From NCBI GenBank assembly GCA_023411715.1, contig JAEYOM010000079.1, positions 1-37,922 of the forward strand: a DNA stretch of 37,922 bases, given 5' to 3'. How positions within the stretch are numbered: position 1 is the stretch's first letter; the number at the start of each line of letters is the position of its first letter. Positions 8,323-15,900 of this stretch are shown here, in pieces. Position numbers and translations under genes: made by a program. A model generated the notes under the pieces. It ran no database searches and was not told where the DNA came from. It saw only the letters and a program-made list of their open reading frames with translations. This stretch comes from Bacillota bacterium. GTDB lineage: Bacteria > Bacillota > Clostridia > Acetivibrionales > DTU013.

Positions 8323-8380
8323 GACTCCTTATCGATACGTTGATCAAGTCAAGCAGGAGGAGAAGGCTGTAAGACTCCTT
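8284..8380 (+). repeat. Tandem duplication of the gene 3' end
   Basis: The 47 bp at 8284–8330 (last codons and stop of the PRC/MgtE-N/CBS gene) are repeated at once as 50 bp at 8331–8380. The only difference is a 3-bp insertion (AAGGAGG versus AAGCAGGAGG). The second copy is untranslated and lies before the NRAMP gene's ribosome site. Confidence 0.9.
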
Positions 8381-8420
8381 TGGCAGCCGGTAACTGCAGA
8401 GAGAACAGGAGGTGGAAATG

Positions 8421-9668
8421 ATGACTGCAAAAGTACGGAACAATTTTTGGAGAAATTTCGTTATTTTTCTATCGATATTGGGACCAGGTATCATCACAGG
8501 AAGCGTAGATAACGATGTCGGCGGTATTACGACCTATTCGGTTGCCGGCGCCACATATGGATATAATCTCATTTGGACACTTATACCTGCATTCGTGGTA
8601 TTGTTCGTAGTTCAGGAAATGAATGCGCGTATGGGTATCGTTACAGGTAAGGGCCTTGCAGACCTTATCCGCGAAAATGCGGGCGTCAAGGTCACATTTT
8701 TCATATTCTCCGCGCTGCTTGTCACGGACATCGGAAACACAACTACTGAATTCGCCGGTGTTGCAGGCAGTATGAACATTTTCGGCGTCAGTAAGTACAT
8801 CTCGGTGCCGCTTGTAGCCTTCGCAGTTTGGATACTCGTAGTAAAGGGCACATATAAATTTGCAGAACGTGTTTTTCTCACGTTCAGTCTGGCGCTTCTT
8901 TCCTATATCGTCTCTGCGCTGATGGGACATCCGGACTGGGGCGATATCGGCTCATCGATCCTGCGTCCGCAGATGGAATTGAATTTCGGGACGATCTCCA
9001 CCATCATCGGGCTGATCGGGACTACCATAGCACCCTGGATGCTGTTTTACATGCAATCGGCCGTAACAGAGAAAAAGCTCAATCTGGATGATTACAAGTT
9101 CACCCTGCTCGATGTGCTGACCGGCTGCATAGCAACTGTTGTCGTGGCGTTTTTCATCGTGGTCTCCTGCGCATCCACATTATATGCGAACGGCAAGGGT
9201 ACGGAAATAACGGATGCGAGTGTAGCAGCACGGGCACTGGAACCTTTTGCCGGAGTATTTGCATCCCAGGTTTTCGCATTTGGACTCCTTGTGGCGTCCA
9301 TATTCTCGGCGACGATCCTGCCTGTCGCAACCTCCTTCTATGTGTGCGAGGCATTCGGCTTCGAGGCCGGCATAGACAAGAAGTGGGACGAAGCGCCGCA
9401 GTTTTACTGGCTGTACACTGTGATCATCATGATAGGCGCAGGTATAATACTTTTGCCGGGCACGCCGCTTATCGGGATATCCCTGTGGTCTCAGAGACTC
9501 AACGGGATCATGCTGCCGGTCGTACTGATCTGCATGATGCTTATAATAAATAATAAGGAAATAATGGGCGAACATACTAATAACAAAGTTATGAACGTAA
9601 TCGGCTGGGCAACGATTGGCATACTCGTCGCATTGTCCGTGACGTTGGTTGTCACCTCAATATTTTAA
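8421..9668 (+). CDS. NRAMP-related magnesium transporter (NRMT type)
   Basis: The 415-residue membrane protein of the SLC11/NRAMP family has about 11 helices. Canonical NRAMP proteins read DPGN in helix 1 and AxxMPH in helix 6. Here helix 1 reads VDNDVGG (Asp30 kept, Pro and Asn lost) and helix 6 reads TTIAPW (201–206), so the transition-metal-selecting Met is Ala204 and the His is Trp206. These changes are the mark of NRAMP-related magnesium transporters described in clostridia and Eggerthella. Magnesium import is therefore inferred, and the M-box upstream supports it. ATG 8421 is chosen because AGGAGGTG (8407–8414) lies 6–7 bp before it. It follows the PRC/MgtE-N/CBS gene by 98 bp, including the duplicated tail. 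General databases often call such proteins manganese/iron transporters. Confidence 0.92.
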   Translation: MTAKVRNNFWRNFVIFLSILGPGIITGSVDNDVGGITTYSVAGATYGYNLIWTLIPAFVVLFVVQEMNARMGIVTGKGLADLIRENAGVKVTFFIFSALLVTDIGNTTTEFAGVAGSMNIFGVSKYISVPLVAFAVWILVVKGTYKFAERVFLTFSLALLSYIVSALMGHPDWGDIGSSILRPQMELNFGTISTIIGLIGTTIAPWMLFYMQSAVTEKKLNLDDYKFTLLDVLTGCIATVVVAFFIVVSCASTLYANGKGTEITDASVAARALEPFAGVFASQVFAFGLLVASIFSATILPVATSFYVCEAFGFEAGIDKKWDEAPQFYWLYTVIIMIGAGIILLPGTPLIGISLWSQRLNGIMLPVVLICMMLIINNKEIMGEHTNNKVMNVIGWATIGILVALSVTLVVTSIF

Positions 9669-9764
9669 CGGAGCAGGATAAATGGTCGGATTTTTTACAC
9701 GGAAAGCCGGTCAACGCTGTGAATGATTGATCAAGATGTTGGCTGAAGCATTAACAAAAGTTTA

Positions 9765-9840
9765 ATATCCACAGCTTAATAGGCCTAAAAACAGTGTTAT
9801 GCACAGACTTATCAACATTATCCACAGAAGCCTATCCACA
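9765..9840 (+). other. Cluster of five DnaA-box-like 9-mers
   Basis: Five sites in one orientation lie within 76 bp: ATATCCACA (9765–9773), TTATGCACA (9797–9805), TTATCAACA (9809–9817), TTATCCACA (9818–9826) and CTATCCACA (9832–9840). Two match TTATNCACA exactly and the others differ at one base. The gap has no gene and lies upstream of a small membrane-protein gene. No dnaA, dnaN or other origin gene is nearby, so a DnaA-titration or DnaA-controlled promoter site is more likely than oriC. Confidence 0.7.
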
Positions 9841-9940
9841 AAACGGACGTTCTGAGGATAAAAAATGTCAGACATATATTTTAGTTCCGAGTATTATCTG
9901 ATGTAACACACTTGTTATTAATTTATTGGAGGTAAAATAT

Positions 9941-10459
9941 ATGAAGAAAAGTGAATCAATGATCGGAGGTCTGCTTGTAATAATCGGTGCTGTACTGCTG
10001 TGTACACGTTTTTTATTCAACAAACCTTTTTTCACACTGGGTGCCGATGACTTCTGGCCGATCATAATACTGCTGCTCGGCGCAGGTTTCGAACTTGCCT
10101 ACTACATTTCACTGAAAGCTCCGGGATTGCTCGTACCCGGCGGAATACTTACGACCTGCGGAGTGCTGTTTTTCTTTGAAGTTGCTACAAACTGGCGTTT
10201 TGCAGCGTATACCTGGCCTGTATACATCCTTGCTGTTGCGATCGGGTTATTTCAGCTGTATGCGCACATCGGAAGGCCGAGGGGACTGATGGTAGCAATA
10301 GGGATCCTGGGCGGCATAGCTGCGGCATGCTTTATCGTAATGACTTTCAGATTCTTCCTTGGAGCTATCGATCTTGGACTCGTGATTCCGGCCGTACTGG
10401 TACTGGGCGGACTCGTTATGGTGTTCGGAAGGGGCAGATCGAAATCGGGAAACTGGTAA
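9941..10459 (+). CDS. Small integral membrane protein, LiaI/LiaF-like transmembrane type
   Basis: The 172-residue product has about six hydrophobic segments in two similar halves. Each carries a Gly-rich helix followed by a Trp-Pro turn (FWPIIILLLG, TWPVYILAVAIG). This resembles the LiaI/LiaF-like transmembrane domain found in envelope-stress proteins, but it lacks any C-terminal soluble domain. ATG 9941 is chosen because GGAGG (9928–9932) lies 8 bp upstream. The gene follows the DnaA-box cluster and ends before a strong terminator, so it is probably transcribed alone. No specific function can be stated. Confidence 0.7.
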   Translation: MKKSESMIGGLLVIIGAVLLCTRFLFNKPFFTLGADDFWPIIILLLGAGFELAYYISLKAPGLLVPGGILTTCGVLFFFEVATNWRFAAYTWPVYILAVAIGLFQLYAHIGRPRGLMVAIGILGGIAAACFIVMTFRFFLGAIDLGLVIPAVLVLGGLVMVFGRGRSKSGNW

Positions 10460-10495
10460 GCCCTGCATTTACTAAAAACTTATCCTGATTAAAAT

Positions 10496-10530
10496 AAAGG
10501 TCGGAGCGGAATCATCCGCTTCGGCCTTTT
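10496..10530 (+). terminator. Terminator after the small membrane-protein gene
   Basis: A 14-bp stem with two G·U pairs (left arm from 10497, right arm to 10528) has a 4-nt loop (ATCA) and ends in TTTT. Confidence 0.8.
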
Positions 10531-10554
10531 ATGAAATATAGTGCAGTCTTGTCT

Positions 10555-10589
10555 AAAAAACCTGGGCGCCCGGTGCGCCCAGGTTTTTT
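10555..10589. terminator. Bidirectional terminator between convergent genes
   Basis: A-run plus CCTGGGCGC (10555–10569) pairs perfectly with GCGCCCAGG plus T-run (10575–10589), loop CCGGT. The T-runs on both strands suit both the plus-strand membrane-protein gene and the minus-strand kinase gene. A second perfect hairpin, GGTTAGTC-TGGC-GACTAACC, follows at 10602–10621. Confidence 0.85.
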
Positions 10590-10638
10590 GGCAAAAAAAT
10601 TGGTTAGTCTGGCGACTAACCATGTAAAGGGGGTCAAA

Positions 10639-10704
10639 ATGTATTTTGTGAGGTCAGTAATAGTATTGACCTCCCTTAACACTTTTTATTCATTTATCCA
10701 ATAA
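10639..10704 (+). CDS. Possible 21-residue small ORF
   Basis: ATG 10639 is preceded by AAAGGGGGTC and opens a 21-codon frame for a hydrophobic peptide (MYFVRSVIVL, then a segment ending in FIQ), ending in TAA. It overlaps the end of the convergent kinase gene. Only the ribosome site and hydrophobicity support it. The perfect inverted repeat GAGGTCA...TGACCTC (10650–10673) inside it could instead be part of the kinase gene's 3' end. Confidence 0.22.
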   Translation: MYFVRSVIVLTSLNTFYSFIQ

Positions 10705-11207
10705 AAATTTTTTATTTTTTGTGAAATCTCGGTTACGATGGTTTCAATATGTTTTTTAGAGCAGTCTATCTCAACGTCTGCGTATCTCCTGTAAAGAGGG
10801 ATTCTTTCGCTGTACAGCATTTCAAGCGTTTGACCGCTCTTCATCGCTATGCCGCGCGTTTTTGCATTCTTAAGCCTTCGCTCGAGCTGATACATTTTCG
10901 AATTAAGAAATACAACAATACCGTGGGCCTTCAGGTGGCGCATTGCAGTATCGCTGTAAATAACACTGCCGCCCGTGGCTATTACATAACTTTTTACATC
11001 GAGGCCGAGGACTATACCTTCCTCTATTTTTATAAATTCGTCTATGCCGCGTGAATCCAGCAGCTCCTGGAGGTAGCGATTCTCCTGCTTCTGTATCAGC
11101 AGATCGGTGTCGATGAACGGCATTTTCAGCGATTTTGCAAGCAGTACTCCCGCTGTGCTTTTACCTGCTCCGGGCATTCCGATGAGCACTATGTTTTTGT
11201 TATCCAT
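10686..11207 (-). CDS. Shikimate-kinase-like P-loop kinase
   Basis: The 173-residue protein has the shikimate kinase fold signatures: Walker A GMPGAGKS (10–17), DTD (33–35), ATGGS (77–81), a lid with TRGIAM and SERIPLYRRYADVEID near the end. Shikimate kinase makes shikimate-3-phosphate for aromatic amino acids. However, the family FR motif that grips shikimate reads FI here (F58, I59), so the usual second Arg is missing although R in SERIPLY is kept. It may be a divergent AroK or a related kinase with another substrate. No other aromatic-pathway gene is in the window. The start has a modest AGGATA site. It diverges from the 101-residue hypothetical gene across a structured region. Confidence 0.8.
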   Translation of the reverse strand: MDNKNIVLIGMPGAGKSTAGVLLAKSLKMPFIDTDLLIQKQENRYLQELLDSRGIDEFIKIEEGIVLGLDVKSYVIATGGSVIYSDTAMRHLKAHGIVVFLNSKMYQLERRLKNAKTRGIAMKSGQTLEMLYSERIPLYRRYADVEIDCSKKHIETIVTEISQKIKNFYWINE

Positions 11208-11259
11208 GTTATCCTGTCTGAGATAAATCTTCGATATATTATTTTGCTTTCATGACAAT

Positions 11260-11355
11260 ACTATATCATGATTTATCATGATATAGTTGGCCATGTGCGT
11301 TTTGGCGATATATTTCGCCAAAGCGAAATATATTGGTCAAAAATTTCGCATGGCC
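11260..11355. other. Structured intergenic region with alternative hairpins
   Basis: A 12-bp perfect inverted repeat lies at 11260–11271 / 11276–11287. Next to it, GGCCATGTGCG (11289–11299) pairs with CGCATGGCC (11347–11355) around an inner stem, ATATATTTCGC (11308–11318) with GCGAAATATAT (11323–11333). A competing stem, TTTGGCGA (11301–11308) with TCGCCAAA (11315–11322), excludes the inner stem. The region lies between two divergent genes and has no coding frame. Confidence 0.6.
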
Positions 11356-11486
11356 ATAAATTCCGCCGGAGGCATATAATATCTTCGGTTTTTGAGGATA
11401 GTATATCATAAACCGGTAATATAAAACACGACCCCGTACTTAAAAATCTCATAAGGGTAGAACAAACAAAACGGAGGATACCGCAA

Positions 11487-11792
11487 ATGTCATATCACAA
11501 TTATCATAATACGGATAAGAAAAATACTTTCGATAACAACAGGAAAGCCGACCCGATATATGACGAAAATGCCGGCGACAGGACCATAAATGCGGAGAGC
11601 CTGCAGATGGAATCGACACTGAACGAGCTCTCCAACGAGTTGAAGCCCGGGGAAACGCTGGTATTGGATATAGGCAACAATTATTTCAATCAGACGGACG
11701 AAATATATGACACACTTGTCATGCGCGGTTACGAAGTCAGAAAGACCTTCAGGAACGGAAGAAATCAGATAGTCGTGAGCAAAAAGGCATAG
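11487..11792 (+). CDS. Conserved-looking small hypothetical protein
   Basis: The 101-residue soluble protein has no recognised family signature. The first 40 residues are polar and rich in Asn, Asp and Lys, probably disordered. The rest (about 44–100) looks folded: a helix, then LKPGETLVLDIGN, a second helix, and GYEVRKTFRNGRNQIVVSKK. The order of strand, helix, strand and strand and the phrase LKPGETL resemble the TusA/DUF2249-type fold, but the N-terminal Cys of TusA is absent, so this is only a shape similarity. GGAGGA lies 9 bp before the ATG. It stands alone downstream of the structured region. Confidence 0.75.
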   Translation: MSYHNYHNTDKKNTFDNNRKADPIYDENAGDRTINAESLQMESTLNELSNELKPGETLVLDIGNNYFNQTDEIYDTLVMRGYEVRKTFRNGRNQIVVSKKA

Positions 11793-11866
11793 GGGATCCG
11801 TATGCTGGAAAAGCCTGATACAAGGTAAAAATGCCTGGTACCCGCCGCATGATGAATAACTACGCG

Positions 11867-11908
11867 AGAATCGGTCTATGTGCCCGCAGAATCGGTCTAT
11901 GCGCCCGT
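11867..11908. repeat. 21-bp tandem repeat at the prepilin-peptidase 3' end
   Basis: Two copies, 11867–11887 and 11888–11908, share AGAATCGGTCTATG and a CCCG core with two mismatches. The second copy contains the last codons and the stop (11897–11899) of the minus-strand peptidase gene. The first is the untranslated duplicate just downstream of it. Confidence 0.85.
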
Positions 11909-12424
11909 AAGCAGGGCCAATACTGCCTGAATGCAGCAGCCGGCGGCGATAGCCGGCGAGAAATGGAACTTGGCGCCATCGCTTTTATTATCGAAGTCAG
12001 TATAGGGGACGAAGGACTGCGTCAGAAAAACAGTTTTCAGATATATGGCCACATATGCGAACCTTTTCCGGACATTGCCCCTGGCAAGCATGATCGCGGC
12101 GGCTATGATGCCTCCTGCCAAAAAGGAAAAAGCCGCGGCATATGTGGTAAACTCAGCGCCCATGACGGCACCGACTACGCAAAATAGCTTGATATCGCCT
12201 GCGCCGAGCATCCTGAGCGCAAATAGGACAAACAGCAATAATACCGGCAATATCGCCCCCAGTAACGATTTTATCAATCCGCCCGGCCCTTCAAACACAA
12301 AATTTATCAAAAAGCCCGCGGCAAGACCCGCAGCCACTATCGCGTTGCTGATCCTGTAACGCAGGATATCGCCCGCTACTGCAGCAGCCAATACGATAGC
12401 AATTATTATGATCCTGACCGGCAT
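11897..12424 (-). CDS. Prepilin peptidase (type IV prepilin leader peptidase, CpaA/TadV-like)
   Basis: The 175-residue membrane protein belongs to peptidase family A24 and holds only the catalytic domain, without the N-methyltransferase part. The two active-site Asp residues are D19 (AGDILRYRISN) and the Asp of GAGDIKLF (about 76). About six hydrophobic helices are present. Such enzymes cleave the leader of type IV pilin-like proteins on the cytoplasmic side of the membrane. GAGG precedes the ATG by 6 bp. No pilin, ATPase or secretin gene is nearby, so its substrates are encoded elsewhere. The gene ends in a short tandem duplication. Confidence 0.88.
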   Translation of the reverse strand: MPVRIIIIAIVLAAAVAGDILRYRISNAIVAAGLAAGFLINFVFEGPGGLIKSLLGAILPVLLLFVLFALRMLGAGDIKLFCVVGAVMGAEFTTYAAAFSFLAGGIIAAAIMLARGNVRKRFAYVAIYLKTVFLTQSFVPYTDFDNKSDGAKFHFSPAIAAGCCIQAVLALLTGA

Positions 12425-12527
12425 ATAATGCCTCTTTCCACTAATAAAATGTCACTTAAACGCCATTAATGTAAATATATAACAAATTATCTTGTTTTGC
12501 AACTACATTCTTTTTATCTGTTACACA

Positions 12528-12711
12528 GGCTGGTTTTATATGGAGAACATATGCGTAGAGCCAATAGAGTATGTTAATCCAAGCAAGTATAAGCAAAATC
12601 ACGTCCTGTTAGAGCGGGTGCGGCCCAAAAGCGAGTCACGTTTGATTTTGAAAAAGAGCTTGGATTTACAGGCTCTTTGGCTTGAAGCATGTTCTCGCTA
12701 TAAAACCAGCC
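12528..12711. repeat. Large palindromic element A (184 bp)
   Basis: The left arm (12528–12584) begins GGCTGGTTTTATA and ends AATCCAAGC. The right arm (12658–12711) begins GCTTGGATT and ends TATAAAACCAGCC. They pair imperfectly over about 50 bp, including GAGAACAT/ATGTTCTC. An inner stem, CAAAATCA (12594–12601) with TGATTTTG (12643–12650), closes an apical part holding CTGTTAGAGCG and AAGCGAGTCA. Element B at 24222–24389 has the same plan and the same apical words. A 79-codon frame across the element (12492–12731) is not taken as a gene. Confidence 0.75.
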
Positions 12712-12932
12712 AGCGAAACATATCTGCTTAATTCAACCGGCGCAACAGGAATGTTTGGCATTAAGTGTCCGTAATCAAAATCAAAATACAACGTGTATTC
12801 GGTGCCGGATTTTGTTAAATTTATGGATCGTTCTGCCGATATAACCATTGAAGTACACCTTGATATCCGCTGTCGGCAAAGACTACAAAACCGATATTTG
12901 CGGATGTAAATCCGGCTGGAGGTATTACGCAT
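12712..12932 (-). pseudogene. Possible decayed gene fragment between element A and the FnIII gene
   Basis: Reading the minus strand from about 12930 to 12725, two frames joined by a frameshift near 12825 give a protein-like stretch (SANIGFVVFADSGYQGVLQW, then NLTKSGTEYTLYFDFDYG and MPNIPVAPVELSRYV). No start, ribosome site or recognised family is visible, and the left end runs into the palindromic element. It may be a gene remnant cut by that element, or chance. Confidence 0.25.
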
Positions 12933-15900
12933 ATGAAACCATTAAAAAGGTCAGTAGCTGCGGTTTTGATCGCAGTGCTTCTATACAGCATAATAGGCGG
13001 TTCGATGATCTCGGCATTCGCGGCGGATTTCACGGCGGTTAGGGTAACGGCCGTTTCATACGCCAACGGTACGCTCAATATCAACTGGAGCCAGCTGCCC
13101 GGCGCGGAGGCGGCGGAGATCACATACCATACCCCGAATGCCGATAATTCGGCCACTGCCATGAAACAGACCGTCGTCGGCAAAAATTCCGCAGCAATCA
13201 CCGGCCTAAAGCCTGATTATATATATGATATCCGAGTTACGGTCTATGGCGCGGTCGATGGCAGCAATAATCCCGCAGGGGAACCTATCGGCCAGGGATT
13301 GCTGTTCTATCTGCCTTCAATGACCTTCTATTCAAGGCCTCTGCAGCAGAGCAGCAGGACAGTCGATGGGGGCGGCCTCGAAATAGGCGTGTATCCCAAA
13401 CTGAAGCTCAGATGGAAAGAGATAAGGGTCTTTTATGATCCCGATTATACCATCTATCCCAATGTCGATCCGGATGCCGGCAACAATAGTTTTCTTCCCT
13501 TCGGCAGGCACGAAGTGCCCGGCTATATGGCTAAAGCGTTGAACGACATCTACGGAACTGATATTGAAATAACATCACAAAGCTATGAGATAAATCTTTC
13601 CGTTGAAGAAAACGCAAAGAAAGACCTGCTGATAGCAAGAACAGGCGAATCGGCCTATTCTGCCAGCGTTTCCGGAAGTCCTGACGTATCCGCCGCAGTC
13701 ACGGCTCCTGATGCGTTGGGTTTCATGAGTTTTGAATTATGGGGCAGGGAGGATGAAAACTCAACTGTAAAAGAGACGCTGCCTCACAATAATGCCGCCA
13801 GCATCCTGCCCGACGTAGATATCCTGCCGGGTATGGTGTATTACATGAACATTAAACCCGTTTTCAGGGATTCCTCCGGCGTAAAAGTGGCGGCCCTGTC
13901 AAGCGGGTCTCCGGATAATGCGGGAAAAATGAATGTTCGTGATGAGAGCCTGCTAACTAATTTCGCCAGCACGCCTATCCGTTTTGAGATCACAAAAGAC
14001 AGTGCAAACAATCTTTATATAAAGATTTATAAAGTTAATCAGGGCAGCATGAATCTTCCGAAACTTTATTATGACATTCAGATAGACGGCAGCCCGAACA
14101 GGGAGAAGCTTGTCGGCTCTAATTATGACGGTCCTTATATCATAGAGGGTATAAAGGGCGGGGACTCTCAAAATGAGAGAGCCTACAAAATAGTGGTCAC
14201 TTCAGACAGCCCTGAATACAGGCTTGAGTCCCCGTCGATGCAGTACAAGCCCGCGGATGATTCCAGCAGGCCGCCGCTGCCGACAGGCATTTCGGTCGTT
14301 GACATGACTCCGGAAACCAGAAATGTCACTTTCCCGGCAATTGGGGCTGCAGTGCCTGTTACAGTTCCGGTGACCTCTTCAGCTGTAAAGCTTTCGTGGG
14401 ACCTGCCGGCCAATCAAGACTGGGATACGATCAAGAATAACCTTTACTTCCACTTTCTTATATCCACCAGCCAATCCGATCTGACAGACAAGGCTTCTAT
14501 TACCGTAAACGGCACGCGTTGGGGAGACAAGGAGTATGCCTCAAAATACCGTCTTGTAAAGGATGTCAGCGCACTTTCGCCGAAAATTAAGGAGAAGAAC
14601 GGGCGACTGGAATATACCCTCGGTGGCTTTGACCTCTTTACAAAGGAGACAAGTACGGGAGAAATCGGCGCTGATTTGCCGAATCCCGACGGTTACCCTG
14701 ACTTTCTGCTCCCGAATACGGTATATTATCTCCAGATGTATACCACCAAGGGCGATGTGGATCCGGCGCCGCCGGAAAGCGAGTCCGAGCACTCCATAAT
14801 AATGAGCTTTACTACATTGGACGGGACGGAACCCGATGTTCCCGTGCCTGCAAACCTCAGCCAAACGGAAAATGAAAATCTCACTACTGCGAACCCGACA
14901 GTTACGGTACAGTTTGATAAAATAACAGATATAAACTGGAAGGATTATTTTACCGGATACAGCGGCAGCGATTACGATCATTACGTTTATTACGATATTT
15001 ATATGAATGGCGCCGAAACTACTACCAGATCGGCTTTCACGCTGATAGGCACCACGGAGGTGCATGGGAAGGATGTTGACTTTACTGGCGATAACGTTCC
15101 CGAAAGCACTCTTGTAAAAGCGGCCATCTCGCAGTTCGACCCGGCTTCCGCCGCATACGGGCTTTTCGGCCCGAAGCTGCTGCCTAATACCACGTATTAT
15201 GTGAAAGTAAAGACCAGACTGGTCATCCGGAATAAGACGAACCCGACTGACGTGAAAACAAGGGAGTCCGTCTTCACATCTGTCCTTCCCGTTACGACGA
15301 AAACGTCCGGTGTGACTCCTCCGGACGAGAACCGGATAAAGCCTTTGGCGCCGACGGACTTTTCCATTGCCAAAACCAGCGACGGAAACCTGATAGTTAC
15401 AGGTGAAAGCGTCACTTTTACGTGGTCGAGGAAAGCAAACGAAAGAAATGTCATATATCAAATTGTCAAGACGTCTGGAAAGGTCGGGCCAACCGACGGC
15501 GCGGCTGACTACAGGGACGACCCCGAATATCAGGATTTTCTTGCGGCATACAGTAAAAACCCTGTTGCTGGAACGACCGTCAAGAACGGCGCTGTTTATC
15601 TCAACCTCAAGCCTGCGTCTGAAGACGACGAAAGAGCAGTATATAACTTTACCGTCGATCGAAGCATGTTCCCCAACAAGCTTTACTATTTCAGCCTGAA
15701 GGCAGTCCGCGTCGATGCTTCGGGCAATATCATCGATCCTCCCTCAGAGAGCGCCTGGGTATCGATACCTGTGACGACGAAGCTGATAGATAAGCCCAAT
15801 TCACTTGAAGCTATAGTGAATTCGGAGCTGGGTTTCTTCTGGACCGACGCGACGGCCGGCCTGACTGCGGAGGATTATAAAATTTATCTTAAAGGCCCTT

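Noticed and set aside
8421..9668. Classic manganese/iron NRAMP transporter
   Set aside because: The DPGN and AxxMPH metal-binding motifs are both changed, and the gene is under an M-box.
9765..9840. Reading the DnaA boxes as the chromosomal origin
   Set aside because: No dnaA, dnaN, rpmH or gyrase genes are near, and no clear unwinding element is visible, so I call only a box cluster.
11831..12187. 118-codon plus-strand frame
   Set aside because: It is antisense to the prepilin peptidase, which has both catalytic Asp motifs, and its start lies in the tandem repeat.
12492..12731. 79-codon plus-strand frame
   Set aside because: It runs across the palindromic element A; its sequence is explained by the two pairing arms, and no good ribosome site is seen.
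14541..15461. 306-codon open frame on the minus strand
   Set aside because: It is fully antisense to the first FnIII gene, has no ribosome site and shows a composition typical of a frame shadow (Arg/Ile-rich, no domains).
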